Positions 26,483 to 34,790 of a stretch of DNA of 36,807 nt are shown piece by piece. The stretch's first letter is position 1. Each line of letters starts with the position of its first letter. The stretch is from Candidatus Methylacidiphilales bacterium (lineage in GTDB: Bacteria; Verrucomicrobiota; Verrucomicrobiia; Methylacidiphilales; CAZTYG01): positions 1-36,807 of the forward strand of contig JANRJG010000017.1 of the NCBI GenBank assembly GCA_033875315.1, given 5' to 3'. The notes under the pieces are model-generated. The model had not been told where the DNA came from, did not search any database, and saw only the letters and a list, made by a program, of their open reading frames with translations. The translations under genes and the position numbers were made by a program.

Positions 26483-29400
26483 ATGAAATTGAACTGTCCA
26501 AGCTGGAGACCCTGGGCCCTTGCTTTTCTGGCCTGGGGGATGGCCACCAGCCACGCCAACAACAACGTCTATGTCTCCCGCTTCTGGCACAACCACCAGC
26601 CGATCTATTGGCCGGAGTGGAACGGCAACGGAGGGCAGAACCAGCGCATCCAGTATGCCTGGGATTCGATCGTGTTGAAAAACGGCCAGACCTACGGCAC
26701 CGGCGTGGGCCACCCGGAAAATGACCTGGGCAACATCTTTGGACTCGACGACCGCCGCAATGCCTATCAAAGCGGCCCGCGAAATTCCCTGGCCTCTTTT
26801 AACAGCAACGGGGGTTTCGCCGTCAGCTACTCCGGTTCGCTCATCGACAACGTCCGCCAGCTCGGTTCGCTCGGCCAGCTCGGCTACGGCAGCGGCTGGA
26901 ACAACGGTTACCGCGAGGCCCGTGGCTGGCGCACCCGCAACGGCACCGGGGCCACCCGCATGGACATGGTCGGGTTCACCTACCACCACTCGCTCGCCCC
27001 CCTCATCCCCAAGGCCGTCCTGCGCAAGGAAATCCAGATCTTCAAGCAGGCTTGGTGGAAGGCCTGGGGCGGCAACGCCGACCTCTCCGACCATTCCAAG
27101 GGATTCTTTCCCACCGAAATGGCCTATTCGCGCCACATCATCGATGTCCTGGCCGATGAAGGCTACGAATGGGTCATTGTTCCCAGCCACCACATCAGCC
27201 GCACCTGTCCGACCTACAACAACCAGGCCGACCCCACCGCCTCCTACAACATATTCTCCAGCCCGCCCAACAAGGCCGACCAGATCGGCCCATCCCCCAC
27301 CACCGGTTGGTGGTACAGCCAGCCCAACCCCGGCAACGCCGCTTGGAATGTCGCCCCCTACGCCTACCAGCTGCACAAGGTCAAATACGTCAACCCCGAA
27401 ACCGGGGCGGAAAAATTCATGGTTGCCGTGCCCTCCGACGATGTACTCAGCTATCGCTACGGCTACGCCAATGAGGGCATCGGCAAAATCGGCGAGTTCA
27501 TTTCACCTTTCGCCACCGATCCCAACCGCCCGGTCATCGTCATGCCCGCGACCGACGGCGACAATGCCTGGGGAGGGGGATCAAGTTCCTGGAACGAAGC
27601 CACCCCGCAATTCTTCAATGGCTCGGCTTCGGCCGGTTACCGGCCTTCCACCCCCCAGGATTTCGTGGATGACAACAAGGCCAATGCCCCCCTGGCCCAC
27701 ATCGAGGACGGGGCTTGGATCTTTCCGGAGAGCGACTACGGTTCGCCCTACTTCCTCAAATGGATCGAGCCCCCGGTGGGCAACGCCACCAGCACCACGA
27801 AAGTTCCGGGCACGGTCATCGACTTGGAAACGCCCGGCTTCGCCCTCAAATTCTGGAGCTGGGCCCCGGTCATCACGGGGGCCAATTGGGTCGAGACCGC
27901 GGAACAGATCCTGCGCGATGAGGGGGGCAGTGCACGGGCCTGGGTTATCCAGGCGCCTTACGATTGGGGCGATGGCAACACCTCCAGTTGGAATCCCGCA
28001 CCCAACGATGTCGAGCTGGCCTGGCACATCTACCTCGGCGGTCTCGATTCCGGCTTCAATTACTACGGCGGCCTGGGAAATGACGATGAAGTCAAACAGT
28101 CCCTGGCCACCCGCCGTGCCATTGAAAAACTGCAGCCTTGGATGACCGCGTCCCGCCGCAACAACGACCGCACCCCGCCCTCGGTCCTCAAGCCCCAACG
28201 CTTCCCCTACAACCCGGGTGCCTACACCTTCGGATGGTTCAATTCCATTCCCGGCGGTGACACCCGTTACCTCAAAAAGATGCCTTCGGAATTCTACATC
28301 TGGACCCACGCCTACGATCTTTCTGGAATTTCCTCGGTGAATCTCAAGGTGCGCATCGACGCCGACGGCACCAATCCGCTGGGCTCGAACCAGAATGAAA
28401 CCTACGCGGGCGGCGGCGAAGTGGGTTCCTGGGTCAGCCTTCCCATGACCAAAAAAGTCCTGCCCAATTCCCCCTCCACCCTCAACGCCGCCGCCAACAA
28501 CGGCCAGATCAATTACTTCACCACCCCACCCGAACTGGCCGATTACTACGTGGTCAAAATCACCAACACCAACCTGGCGGGTTTCAAGGGCAAGCTCCTC
28601 GATTATTACGTCGAGGCCACCGACACCCGCAACAACACCCACAAGTCCGACATCCAGCATGTCTTCGTCGAGGACGATGGTACCGCCACCCAGCCCCCCG
28701 CCGCCCCCACCGGCCTGGCGGGGGAATCCCCGGCGGGTAACCGCATCAACCTCGGTTGGACCGCATCCTCCGAAGCCTCCAGCTACCGCATCCTCCGGGG
28801 TGGGGTCGAGGTGGGCACCAGCGCCTTTCCCTACTTCTCCGACACCACCGTCATGCCCTCGACCTCCTACAGCTATACCGTCATCGCGGTGAACAGTGCC
28901 GGGCAGTCCTCCCCCAGCGCCGCCCTGTCCATCACCAGTGCGGCACCCGGTGTCGATCCTCCGCCCTTTGTGCTCAGCGGCTCCGCACCCCCCGGTTATC
29001 TCCTCAGCAACCCCGGCATGACGATTTACGCCTGTGTCCGCGGCACCAAGCTTTACGTCGCCACTTGGTTTGCCGCTGCCGCCAATGGCAATGACCATTT
29101 CGTCCTGGTTTCCGATGAACTCCTGCCCTCCGCCACCACCCCCGCCCTGGCGGGTTGGGGCAAGGCCGGGCAGGTGGCCGTGCCCACCACCGCGGCCGTG
29201 CTTTGCATGGAGTCCACCAATGGCTGGGCCGGATGGCAGTGGCACAATCCCGGCGGCACCACGCTGAATGGCACCGTCAACAAGAACGCTTCCGGCCAGG
29301 TGGAGGGAGTCATCGATCTGGTGGACACCTTCGGCACGATGCCCGACACGCTCTACTTTGCCAGTGCCGCCTATCAAACCGCCAACGGTGGCGCCCTGGC

Positions 29401-29767
29401 CGCCCAGGCGCCCGCCGCGGTGGTCCCCAACGGCAACATCGAACCCTCGGAGTTTCTCGCCGTGCCCCTCCAGGCCCTGCGCGATTCCGCCGGCGACAAC
29501 CGCCTTGACCTCCTGGTTCCAGAACGCGGCTTGCGCCCGTCTTTCGGTCCCCGCAATGGCATCCTGGAAATCCGCTGGCCCGGTGTTCCGGGCAAGTCGT
29601 ATCGCATCCGTTACAAGAATTCCCTCGCCGATGCCCAGTGGGTCACCGACCTGCCCGACTCGCTCCTGACCGCGCCTTCTGCCGAAACTTCCCCGCCCGA
29701 GCTGATTTTTTCCGACTCCACGACTCTGCCCGCCTCCCGTTTCTACCACATCGAGGTTCAACCCTGA
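26483..29767 (+). CDS. secreted GH57 family glycoside hydrolase with Fn3 domain
   Basis: A 1094-residue exported enzyme. The signal peptide covers about residues 1-25 (ALAFLAWGMATSHA). The GH57 barrel starts at once with RFWHNHQPIYW (His36-Pro40, motif 1), then FTYHHSLAPLIPK (His168/169, motif 2), KGFFPTEMAYS (nucleophile Glu212, motif 3) and PATDGDNAWGGG (acid Asp358, motif 4). GH57 enzymes are retaining alpha-glucan hydrolases or transferases. Downstream are a beta domain (about 560-730), a fibronectin type III domain (about 735-820, PPAAPTGLAGESPAGNRINL), a further beta domain resembling glucan-enzyme accessory modules, and the terminal module (SYRIRYKNSL...FYHIEVQP). The ATG at 26483 is preferred to a TTG at 26471. 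An operator-like palindrome spans codons 3-7. Whether it acts as amylase, pullulanase or transferase cannot be decided here. Confidence 0.9.
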   Translation: MKLNCPSWRPWALAFLAWGMATSHANNNVYVSRFWHNHQPIYWPEWNGNGGQNQRIQYAWDSIVLKNGQTYGTGVGHPENDLGNIFGLDDRRNAYQSGPRNSLASFNSNGGFAVSYSGSLIDNVRQLGSLGQLGYGSGWNNGYREARGWRTRNGTGATRMDMVGFTYHHSLAPLIPKAVLRKEIQIFKQAWWKAWGGNADLSDHSKGFFPTEMAYSRHIIDVLADEGYEWVIVPSHHISRTCPTYNNQADPTASYNIFSSPPNKADQIGPSPTTGWWYSQPNPGNAAWNVAPYAYQLHKVKYVNPETGAEKFMVAVPSDDVLSYRYGYANEGIGKIGEFISPFATDPNRPVIVMPATDGDNAWGGGSSSWNEATPQFFNGSASAGYRPSTPQDFVDDNKANAPLAHIEDGAWIFPESDYGSPYFLKWIEPPVGNATSTTKVPGTVIDLETPGFALKFWSWAPVITGANWVETAEQILRDEGGSARAWVIQAPYDWGDGNTSSWNPAPNDVELAWHIYLGGLDSGFNYYGGLGNDDEVKQSLATRRAIEKLQPWMTASRRNNDRTPPSVLKPQRFPYNPGAYTFGWFNSIPGGDTRYLKKMPSEFYIWTHAYDLSGISSVNLKVRIDADGTNPLGSNQNETYAGGGEVGSWVSLPMTKKVLPNSPSTLNAAANNGQINYFTTPPELADYYVVKITNTNLAGFKGKLLDYYVEATDTRNNTHKSDIQHVFVEDDGTATQPPAAPTGLAGESPAGNRINLGWTASSEASSYRILRGGVEVGTSAFPYFSDTTVMPSTSYSYTVIAVNSAGQSSPSAALSITSAAPGVDPPPFVLSGSAPPGYLLSNPGMTIYACVRGTKLYVATWFAAAANGNDHFVLVSDELLPSATTPALAGWGKAGQVAVPTTAAVLCMESTNGWAGWQWHNPGGTTLNGTVNKNASGQVEGVIDLVDTFGTMPDTLYFASAAYQTANGGALAAQAPAAVVPNGNIEPSEFLAVPLQALRDSAGDNRLDLLVPERGLRPSFGPRNGILEIRWPGVPGKSYRIRYKNSLADAQWVTDLPDSLLTAPSAETSPPELIFSDSTTLPASRFYHIEVQP
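26489..26501. promoter_or_regulatory. operator-like palindrome over GH57 start
   Basis: TTGAACTGTCCAA, one mismatch from the malQ palindrome, begins seven bases after the A of the ATG. With only 21 bases between genes it would act as a roadblock or on an internal promoter if functional. It is partly constrained by coding, so it is less certain than the intergenic sites. Confidence 0.4.
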
Positions 29768-29841
29768 CCCCCCATCATGTGCGACGTTCTGCCCGGTTCT
29801 GTTATACATCGCCCCGTCAAAGCTTTTGCTTTCTCAACTCC

Positions 29842-32352
29842 ATGAATCCATCCTATCCCCGTCTGAGCCTCCTGTTTCTCTTTTCCGCCATGAGCCCACT
29901 CCTCACACCTGTCTATGCCTACGAGGGGAGGGGAGCGGATGGTGTCGGTTATACTGTCCAATACAGTCCGGAAGCGCTTTCGGTGACCTGGAAAAGTCCC
30001 CGTGTCAACGCATCCTCGTCCCAGGTTTGCCTGGCCGTGGGCAACCGGGAGATGGGTGGTTCCTTCATCACGCCCTACGCCAAGGACACCGAGGGTTCGA
30101 CCGTTTTCCTCCCCTTCCGCGCAGGTTTGTTGGTCTACGCCACCGCAGACGGCTCAAATACCCGGTTCCGCCGCTGGAACCAGACCCAGTGGTCGGCCCC
30201 CCAGTCCGGCAACGACACCGTTCGCGTCCAGCGGGGGGAGGGCACTCTCACGTTGGTTCTGCCCCGGAGTCTCATCGGAAAATCGGAAGGTCTGCGGGTG
30301 ACCGCCTACGCCAAGGATTTCAGCAGCCCTCCCGGTTGGGGCACGCTTTTCGGCGCCCTCGGAACAGGCCACACCGGGGGCTCGGGTGACGTTGTGCTGC
30401 GACACTTCCTCGCCTTGGAAGGAAAAGACGGCGCTCTGACGCTCAGGTCGCGCGGTGACACCGATGCCGCCAAGGTCCGTATCTATCAGATGCTTCCCCG
30501 CCATTTCGGCAACACCAACGAAACCCGCAAACCCAACGGGTTCATCGAAGACAACGGCTCGGGCAAGTTCGCCGATCTGAATCCGGATTCCCTCGCCTCC
30601 CTCAAAAAAACGGGCTTCACCCACATCTGGGCCACTGGTGTTCTCCAGCAGGCCACCGCGACCGACTACAGCGCCATCGGCGAACCCGCCGACGATCCCG
30701 ACCTGCTCAAGGGACTGGCCGGCAGTCCCTACGCCATCAAGGATTACTTCGATGTCTGCCCCGACTACGCCCGTGATCCGGCCAAGCGACTGGAAGAATT
30801 CAAGGCCATGGTGTCCCGGGTCCACGCTTCCGGGTTGAAAGTCCTCATCGACTTCGTCCCCAACCATGTGGCCCGCAGCTACCATTCCACCATCAAGCCG
30901 GATCTGGATTTTGGGAGCAAAGACGACCGCACGAAATTCTTCAGCCCGGACAACAATTTCTTCTGGCTCACCCCCGAATGCAACCCCACCGGCAAGGGGC
31001 CACCCCTCCGTCTGCCCACGGTCGATGCCCAAGGCCGGCCGACCAGCCCGACCTGCAAGGTGGCCAAAACTCCCAGCGACGGCCTCTTCGCCGGCGAAAG
31101 GGACGCGGGACGGGTCACCGGAAACAACGTCGCCAGTTGGGAGCCCGACGCGGGCAGTTGGTACGAAACGGTCAAACTCAACTACGGGTTCGACTTCACC
31201 GACCCCGCCAAGAAGCGCCGCACCTACCCCCATGGCGACCAGTCGGCTTTGCCCATCCCTGATACTTGGAACAAAATGGACGCGGTCATCGCCTATTGGC
31301 AGGAGATGGGGGTGGACGGGTTCCGCGTCGACATGGCCCACATGGTCCCACCGGAATTCTGGTCATGGATGATCACCCGCGCCCGCTCACGCAATCCGGG
31401 GGTGTATTTCGTCGCAGAGGCCTATGACAGCGATCCCGCCAAGGTCCCGGGGGGCGATCCGGTGGTGCGCGAAGCCGGAGGGGGGCATGTCATGGTCGAC
31501 CTGCTCAATGCCGGATTCGACGCCGTTTACGACGATGCCACTTACGACAAGCTCAAGGATATCTATGATGGCGGGGCCTGGGCCAACGACCTGGACCGTA
31601 TCCACCTCGCCCCCTTTGTCGCCGACCAGTCCCTGCGTTACGCGGAAAACCACGACGAGGTCCGTCTGGCCGGGAAGGGCCATTGGGGCGGTATCGGCAT
31701 GGAAGCCGGACGTCCGGTTTCTGCCATCCTTTACGGCCTCTCGCGCGGGCCGATCATGCTCTACAGTGGCCAGGAAGTGGGTGAACCGGCCGACGGTGCG
31801 GAGGGTTTCGGCGGGGATGATGCCCGCACCTCGATCTTCGATTACTGGTCGATGCCGGAATTCGCCAAATGGGTCAACGGGGGCAAGTTCGACGGGGGGC
31901 GCCTCTCCGCCGCCCAAAAGGACTTGCGGGAATTCTACGGACGCCTGGTGCGGCTGGCCAATGAGCCGGCCTTCCGTGATGGCGATTTCTATCCCCTCAA
32001 TCCCGATAATGAACCCAACCCGGCCTACGGGCGGTTGGGGGATGAAAAAGCCAGCGGCCACTGGCTTTACGGATACCTCCGCCGGGATCAGGCCACCGGA
32101 CAAGCGTTCCTCGTTCTGGCCAACCTCCACCGTTCGGAAACGCTGCGGGACGTCGCGGTGGTCTTCACCCCGCAGGCTTCCATGTTCCTGGGCAAACCCC
32201 TGGCCGGTCTCGCCTTCGAGGAAAAACTTTCCTCGACGCCTCCGCTCCGGCTGGTAGCCGCCGGGAAAGAACTGGTCGTTCCCACACTCCCTCCGCTCAC
32301 CCCGTATTACTTCGAAATCAAAAGCGCCGCGTCCGGCCCCGCCTTGAAATGA
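29842..32352 (+). CDS. secreted GH13 alpha-amylase family enzyme
   Basis: An 836-residue exported enzyme. The signal peptide covers about residues 1-27 (LSLLFLFSAMSPLLTPVYA). An N-terminal beta domain (about 30-205) resembles surface or binding domains of outer-membrane-associated amylases. The barrel starts near VRIYQMLPRHFG (about 212). GH13 regions: I DFVPNHVAR (Asp337, His342), II GFRVDMAHM (nucleophile Asp497), III YFVAEAYDS (Glu526), IV AENHDEVR (His604-Asp605); all are present. It is followed by a C-terminal beta domain. It lacks the FYRV module and Asp-rich repeats found in the other large enzymes, so it may be located differently, for example periplasmic. The ATG at 29842 is chosen because it fits the signal peptide. 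It starts 74 bases after the GH57 stop, and the next gene overlaps its stop by four bases. Confidence 0.92.
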   Translation: MNPSYPRLSLLFLFSAMSPLLTPVYAYEGRGADGVGYTVQYSPEALSVTWKSPRVNASSSQVCLAVGNREMGGSFITPYAKDTEGSTVFLPFRAGLLVYATADGSNTRFRRWNQTQWSAPQSGNDTVRVQRGEGTLTLVLPRSLIGKSEGLRVTAYAKDFSSPPGWGTLFGALGTGHTGGSGDVVLRHFLALEGKDGALTLRSRGDTDAAKVRIYQMLPRHFGNTNETRKPNGFIEDNGSGKFADLNPDSLASLKKTGFTHIWATGVLQQATATDYSAIGEPADDPDLLKGLAGSPYAIKDYFDVCPDYARDPAKRLEEFKAMVSRVHASGLKVLIDFVPNHVARSYHSTIKPDLDFGSKDDRTKFFSPDNNFFWLTPECNPTGKGPPLRLPTVDAQGRPTSPTCKVAKTPSDGLFAGERDAGRVTGNNVASWEPDAGSWYETVKLNYGFDFTDPAKKRRTYPHGDQSALPIPDTWNKMDAVIAYWQEMGVDGFRVDMAHMVPPEFWSWMITRARSRNPGVYFVAEAYDSDPAKVPGGDPVVREAGGGHVMVDLLNAGFDAVYDDATYDKLKDIYDGGAWANDLDRIHLAPFVADQSLRYAENHDEVRLAGKGHWGGIGMEAGRPVSAILYGLSRGPIMLYSGQEVGEPADGAEGFGGDDARTSIFDYWSMPEFAKWVNGGKFDGGRLSAAQKDLREFYGRLVRLANEPAFRDGDFYPLNPDNEPNPAYGRLGDEKASGHWLYGYLRRDQATGQAFLVLANLHRSETLRDVAVVFTPQASMFLGKPLAGLAFEEKLSSTPPLRLVAAGKELVVPTLPPLTPYYFEIKSAASGPALK

Positions 32353-34766
32353 ACCTATTTCTATCCCATCGCCATCGTCCCTCCCCATCGCTGTGGTGCG
32401 TCCTGCTCGCAAGTGGGGTACTGGGCTTGGGAATCCTTCATGCCGCCGATCGGCCCTATCTGGGCTGGATCCCGATTCAAACCGTCGAGGCCGGGAAGGA
32501 ATTCACCCTGGATCTGCGGCGATTCTTCGAAGCCGGGCCGGGAGGCCGGCTTGACGTTCCAACATCCGGAAAGGACTGGGAAGCCAGTCTGAATGAATCC
32601 GCGTTCCAACTGCGGGTCACGCCTGCGTCCGGAGCCAAGGGGCTCATCGACATCCCGCTTCGTGTGGTGGCCGAAGGCGCCAAAAAGAACGCACCACCGC
32701 TGGCCGAGGCCGTCCTGACCCTGGCGGTGTCGGCGCCCGCCGGGCACACCTTTGTCTACGAGGATCGGACGGGCAAGGCATCCAAGGTCACGCTGGCAGG
32801 GGTATTCAACGGTTGGAATACCGATTCCCACCCCTTGAAATCCAATGGTTCCGGGAAGTTCGAACTCACCGTTCCTTTGCCCGCCGGGGATCATCCTTAC
32901 AAGTTCCTGGTCGATGGCGTCTGGACCCCGGACCCCGCCAATTCCGAGACCGAACCCGGTAGTGACAACTCCCTGCTCCGTTTGAAGGAAGGAACGGCCC
33001 CGGGCGCGGCGGCCTCGGTCTATGCCGAGAGTCAGGGCCGCGACAACGTGGTCTTCCGTGTGCCCGATGGTTCGCTCCCCCGGGTGTCGGCCGTGCTGCA
33101 ACTTCCAAACGGATCGTCCCAAGTGATCCAGACCGAAGCGACGGGTGGGCGGGTCAAGATTTCCACCGCATCCTTCCCCGACCGCTCCTGGCTCCGGTTG
33201 GCGGTTGTGGATGACAAGGGACGCGTCAGCCCGCCCGCCCGCGTCCAGATCCGGCCCGATGGATCATTCCAATGGCAGGATGCGGTCATCTACTACGCTT
33301 TCACCGACCGCTTTGTGAACGGCGATCCCTCCAACGACCGCCCGGTGAAAAATCCCGATGTCCTGCCGCAGGCCAATTACTACGGTGGCGACTTCGCCGG
33401 CATCCGCCAGAAGGTGGAGGAAGGCTACTTCGAGAAAATCGGGGCCAACGTCCTCTGGTTGGCCCCGCTCAACCGCAATCCCGACGGCGCTTGGAAGTCC
33501 TACAAGGCCCCGCAGCGCACCTACACCGGCTACCACGGTTACTGGCCGGTATCTTCCACCGACGTCGAACCCCGCTTTGGCGGCGAGAAGGAGCTGACGG
33601 CCCTGGTGGAAAGCACCCACAAGAAAAAGGGGAAAATCATCGCCGACCTGGTGCTCAAGCACGCCCACATCGAGCACCCGCTCTGGAAGGAACACCGTGA
33701 TTGGTTCGGCACCCTCGAACTCCCCGATGGCCGCAAAAACCTCCGCATTTGGGACGAACACCAGTTCACCACCTGGTTCGAAGAATGGCTGCCCGGTTTC
33801 AACTTCGAAAACGAGCAGGCCGTGCGCTACCTCATCGACAACGCTGTCGCCTGGGCGGAAAAGTACCAGCTAGACGGCTACCGCCTGGATGCGGTCAAAC
33901 ACATCCAGTATTCCTTTTGGTGGAAATTCCGTGCCGCCCTGCGCGACCGCGTCCAGGCCAGACGGAGTGCCCCGATGTATTTTGTCGGGGAAACCTTCAT
34001 GGACCGCCGGGGCATCATGTCCTTTGTCGGGCCGAACATGCTGGATGGGCAATTTGATTTCCCACTCTACGACACCCTGATGGAAGTTTTTGCCACTGGT
34101 AAAATGGACTTTGCCGAATTGGAAAAATCCCTGGCCGCCTCCGAAGTCATCTACGGCAAGGAGACCCTCATGTCCACGCTGGTCGGGAACCACGACAAGT
34201 CCCGCTTCATGGCCTTCGCCGATGGCGATCTGCCCGATGCCGAAATCAAGGACGAGGAAGAGGTTGGCTGGAACAAGCCCCCCCAGGTCGACCATCGCAG
34301 TTCCTACGAGAAACTGAAGATGGCCCTGGCCTTCATCATGGCCATCGATGGCGCACCGATGGTGTATTACGGCGACGAAGTGGGCATGACCGGGGCGGGC
34401 GACCCCGACAACCGCCGCATGATGCCGCTGGAGAAGGATCTTTCCAGTGACCAGAAGTCGGTGCGGGATTTCTTTTCCCGGGCCACCGCCGCACGCAGGA
34501 TGCATCCGGCCCTCCGTTACGGCAGCCGCCGCGCCTTGGTGGCGGATGGGGACCGTTATGCCTTTGTCCGCCGCCATCTGGATGACGTCGTGCTCGCGGC
34601 CTGGAACCGGGGCGAGGCCGCCTCTGCCTTCGAATTGCCGGCGGGTCCGGAGATGGCCGATGGCACGTATACGGACGCCTTTTCGAAAAACACCCTCGAA
34701 GTGCGCAACGGAACAGCCCGGTTCAATCTGGACGCCGGCCGCGCGGCCTATTTCACCAAACCCTAA
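32349..34766 (+). CDS. exported GH13 enzyme with CBM48-like domain
   Basis: An 805-residue protein starting in the ATGA overlap with the preceding GH13 gene. The signal peptide covers about residues 1-33 (LWCVLLASGVLGLGILHAA). An N-terminal beta domain is followed by a CBM48/AMPK-type glycogen-binding domain (about 134-208: KVTLAGVFNGWNTDSHPL, AGDHPYKFLVDGVWTPDP) and a GH13 barrel (from about 315, IYYAFTDRFVNGDPSND). Catalytic residues are present: II GYRLDAVKH (Asp514), III FVGETF (Glu548), IV GNHDKSR (His615-Asp616). Region I reads DLVLKH (Asp433-His438), with Lys437 where Asn is nearly invariant. It resembles cyclomaltodextrinase/neopullulanase-like enzymes that act on short oligosaccharides. 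It sits directly before the sugar transporter, suggesting a late, periplasmic step. The precise activity is inferred. Confidence 0.9.
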   Translation: MNLFLSHRHRPSPSLWCVLLASGVLGLGILHAADRPYLGWIPIQTVEAGKEFTLDLRRFFEAGPGGRLDVPTSGKDWEASLNESAFQLRVTPASGAKGLIDIPLRVVAEGAKKNAPPLAEAVLTLAVSAPAGHTFVYEDRTGKASKVTLAGVFNGWNTDSHPLKSNGSGKFELTVPLPAGDHPYKFLVDGVWTPDPANSETEPGSDNSLLRLKEGTAPGAAASVYAESQGRDNVVFRVPDGSLPRVSAVLQLPNGSSQVIQTEATGGRVKISTASFPDRSWLRLAVVDDKGRVSPPARVQIRPDGSFQWQDAVIYYAFTDRFVNGDPSNDRPVKNPDVLPQANYYGGDFAGIRQKVEEGYFEKIGANVLWLAPLNRNPDGAWKSYKAPQRTYTGYHGYWPVSSTDVEPRFGGEKELTALVESTHKKKGKIIADLVLKHAHIEHPLWKEHRDWFGTLELPDGRKNLRIWDEHQFTTWFEEWLPGFNFENEQAVRYLIDNAVAWAEKYQLDGYRLDAVKHIQYSFWWKFRAALRDRVQARRSAPMYFVGETFMDRRGIMSFVGPNMLDGQFDFPLYDTLMEVFATGKMDFAELEKSLAASEVIYGKETLMSTLVGNHDKSRFMAFADGDLPDAEIKDEEEVGWNKPPQVDHRSSYEKLKMALAFIMAIDGAPMVYYGDEVGMTGAGDPDNRRMMPLEKDLSSDQKSVRDFFSRATAARRMHPALRYGSRRALVADGDRYAFVRRHLDDVVLAAWNRGEAASAFELPAGPEMADGTYTDAFSKNTLEVRNGTARFNLDAGRAAYFTKP

Positions 34767-34790
34767 ACACGCATCCCAACCCGATTCATT

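Noticed and set aside
27581-29809. 742-codon minus-strand open frame opposite the GH57 gene
   Set aside because: Same reason: Gly/Val-rich shadow of a strongly supported plus-strand gene.
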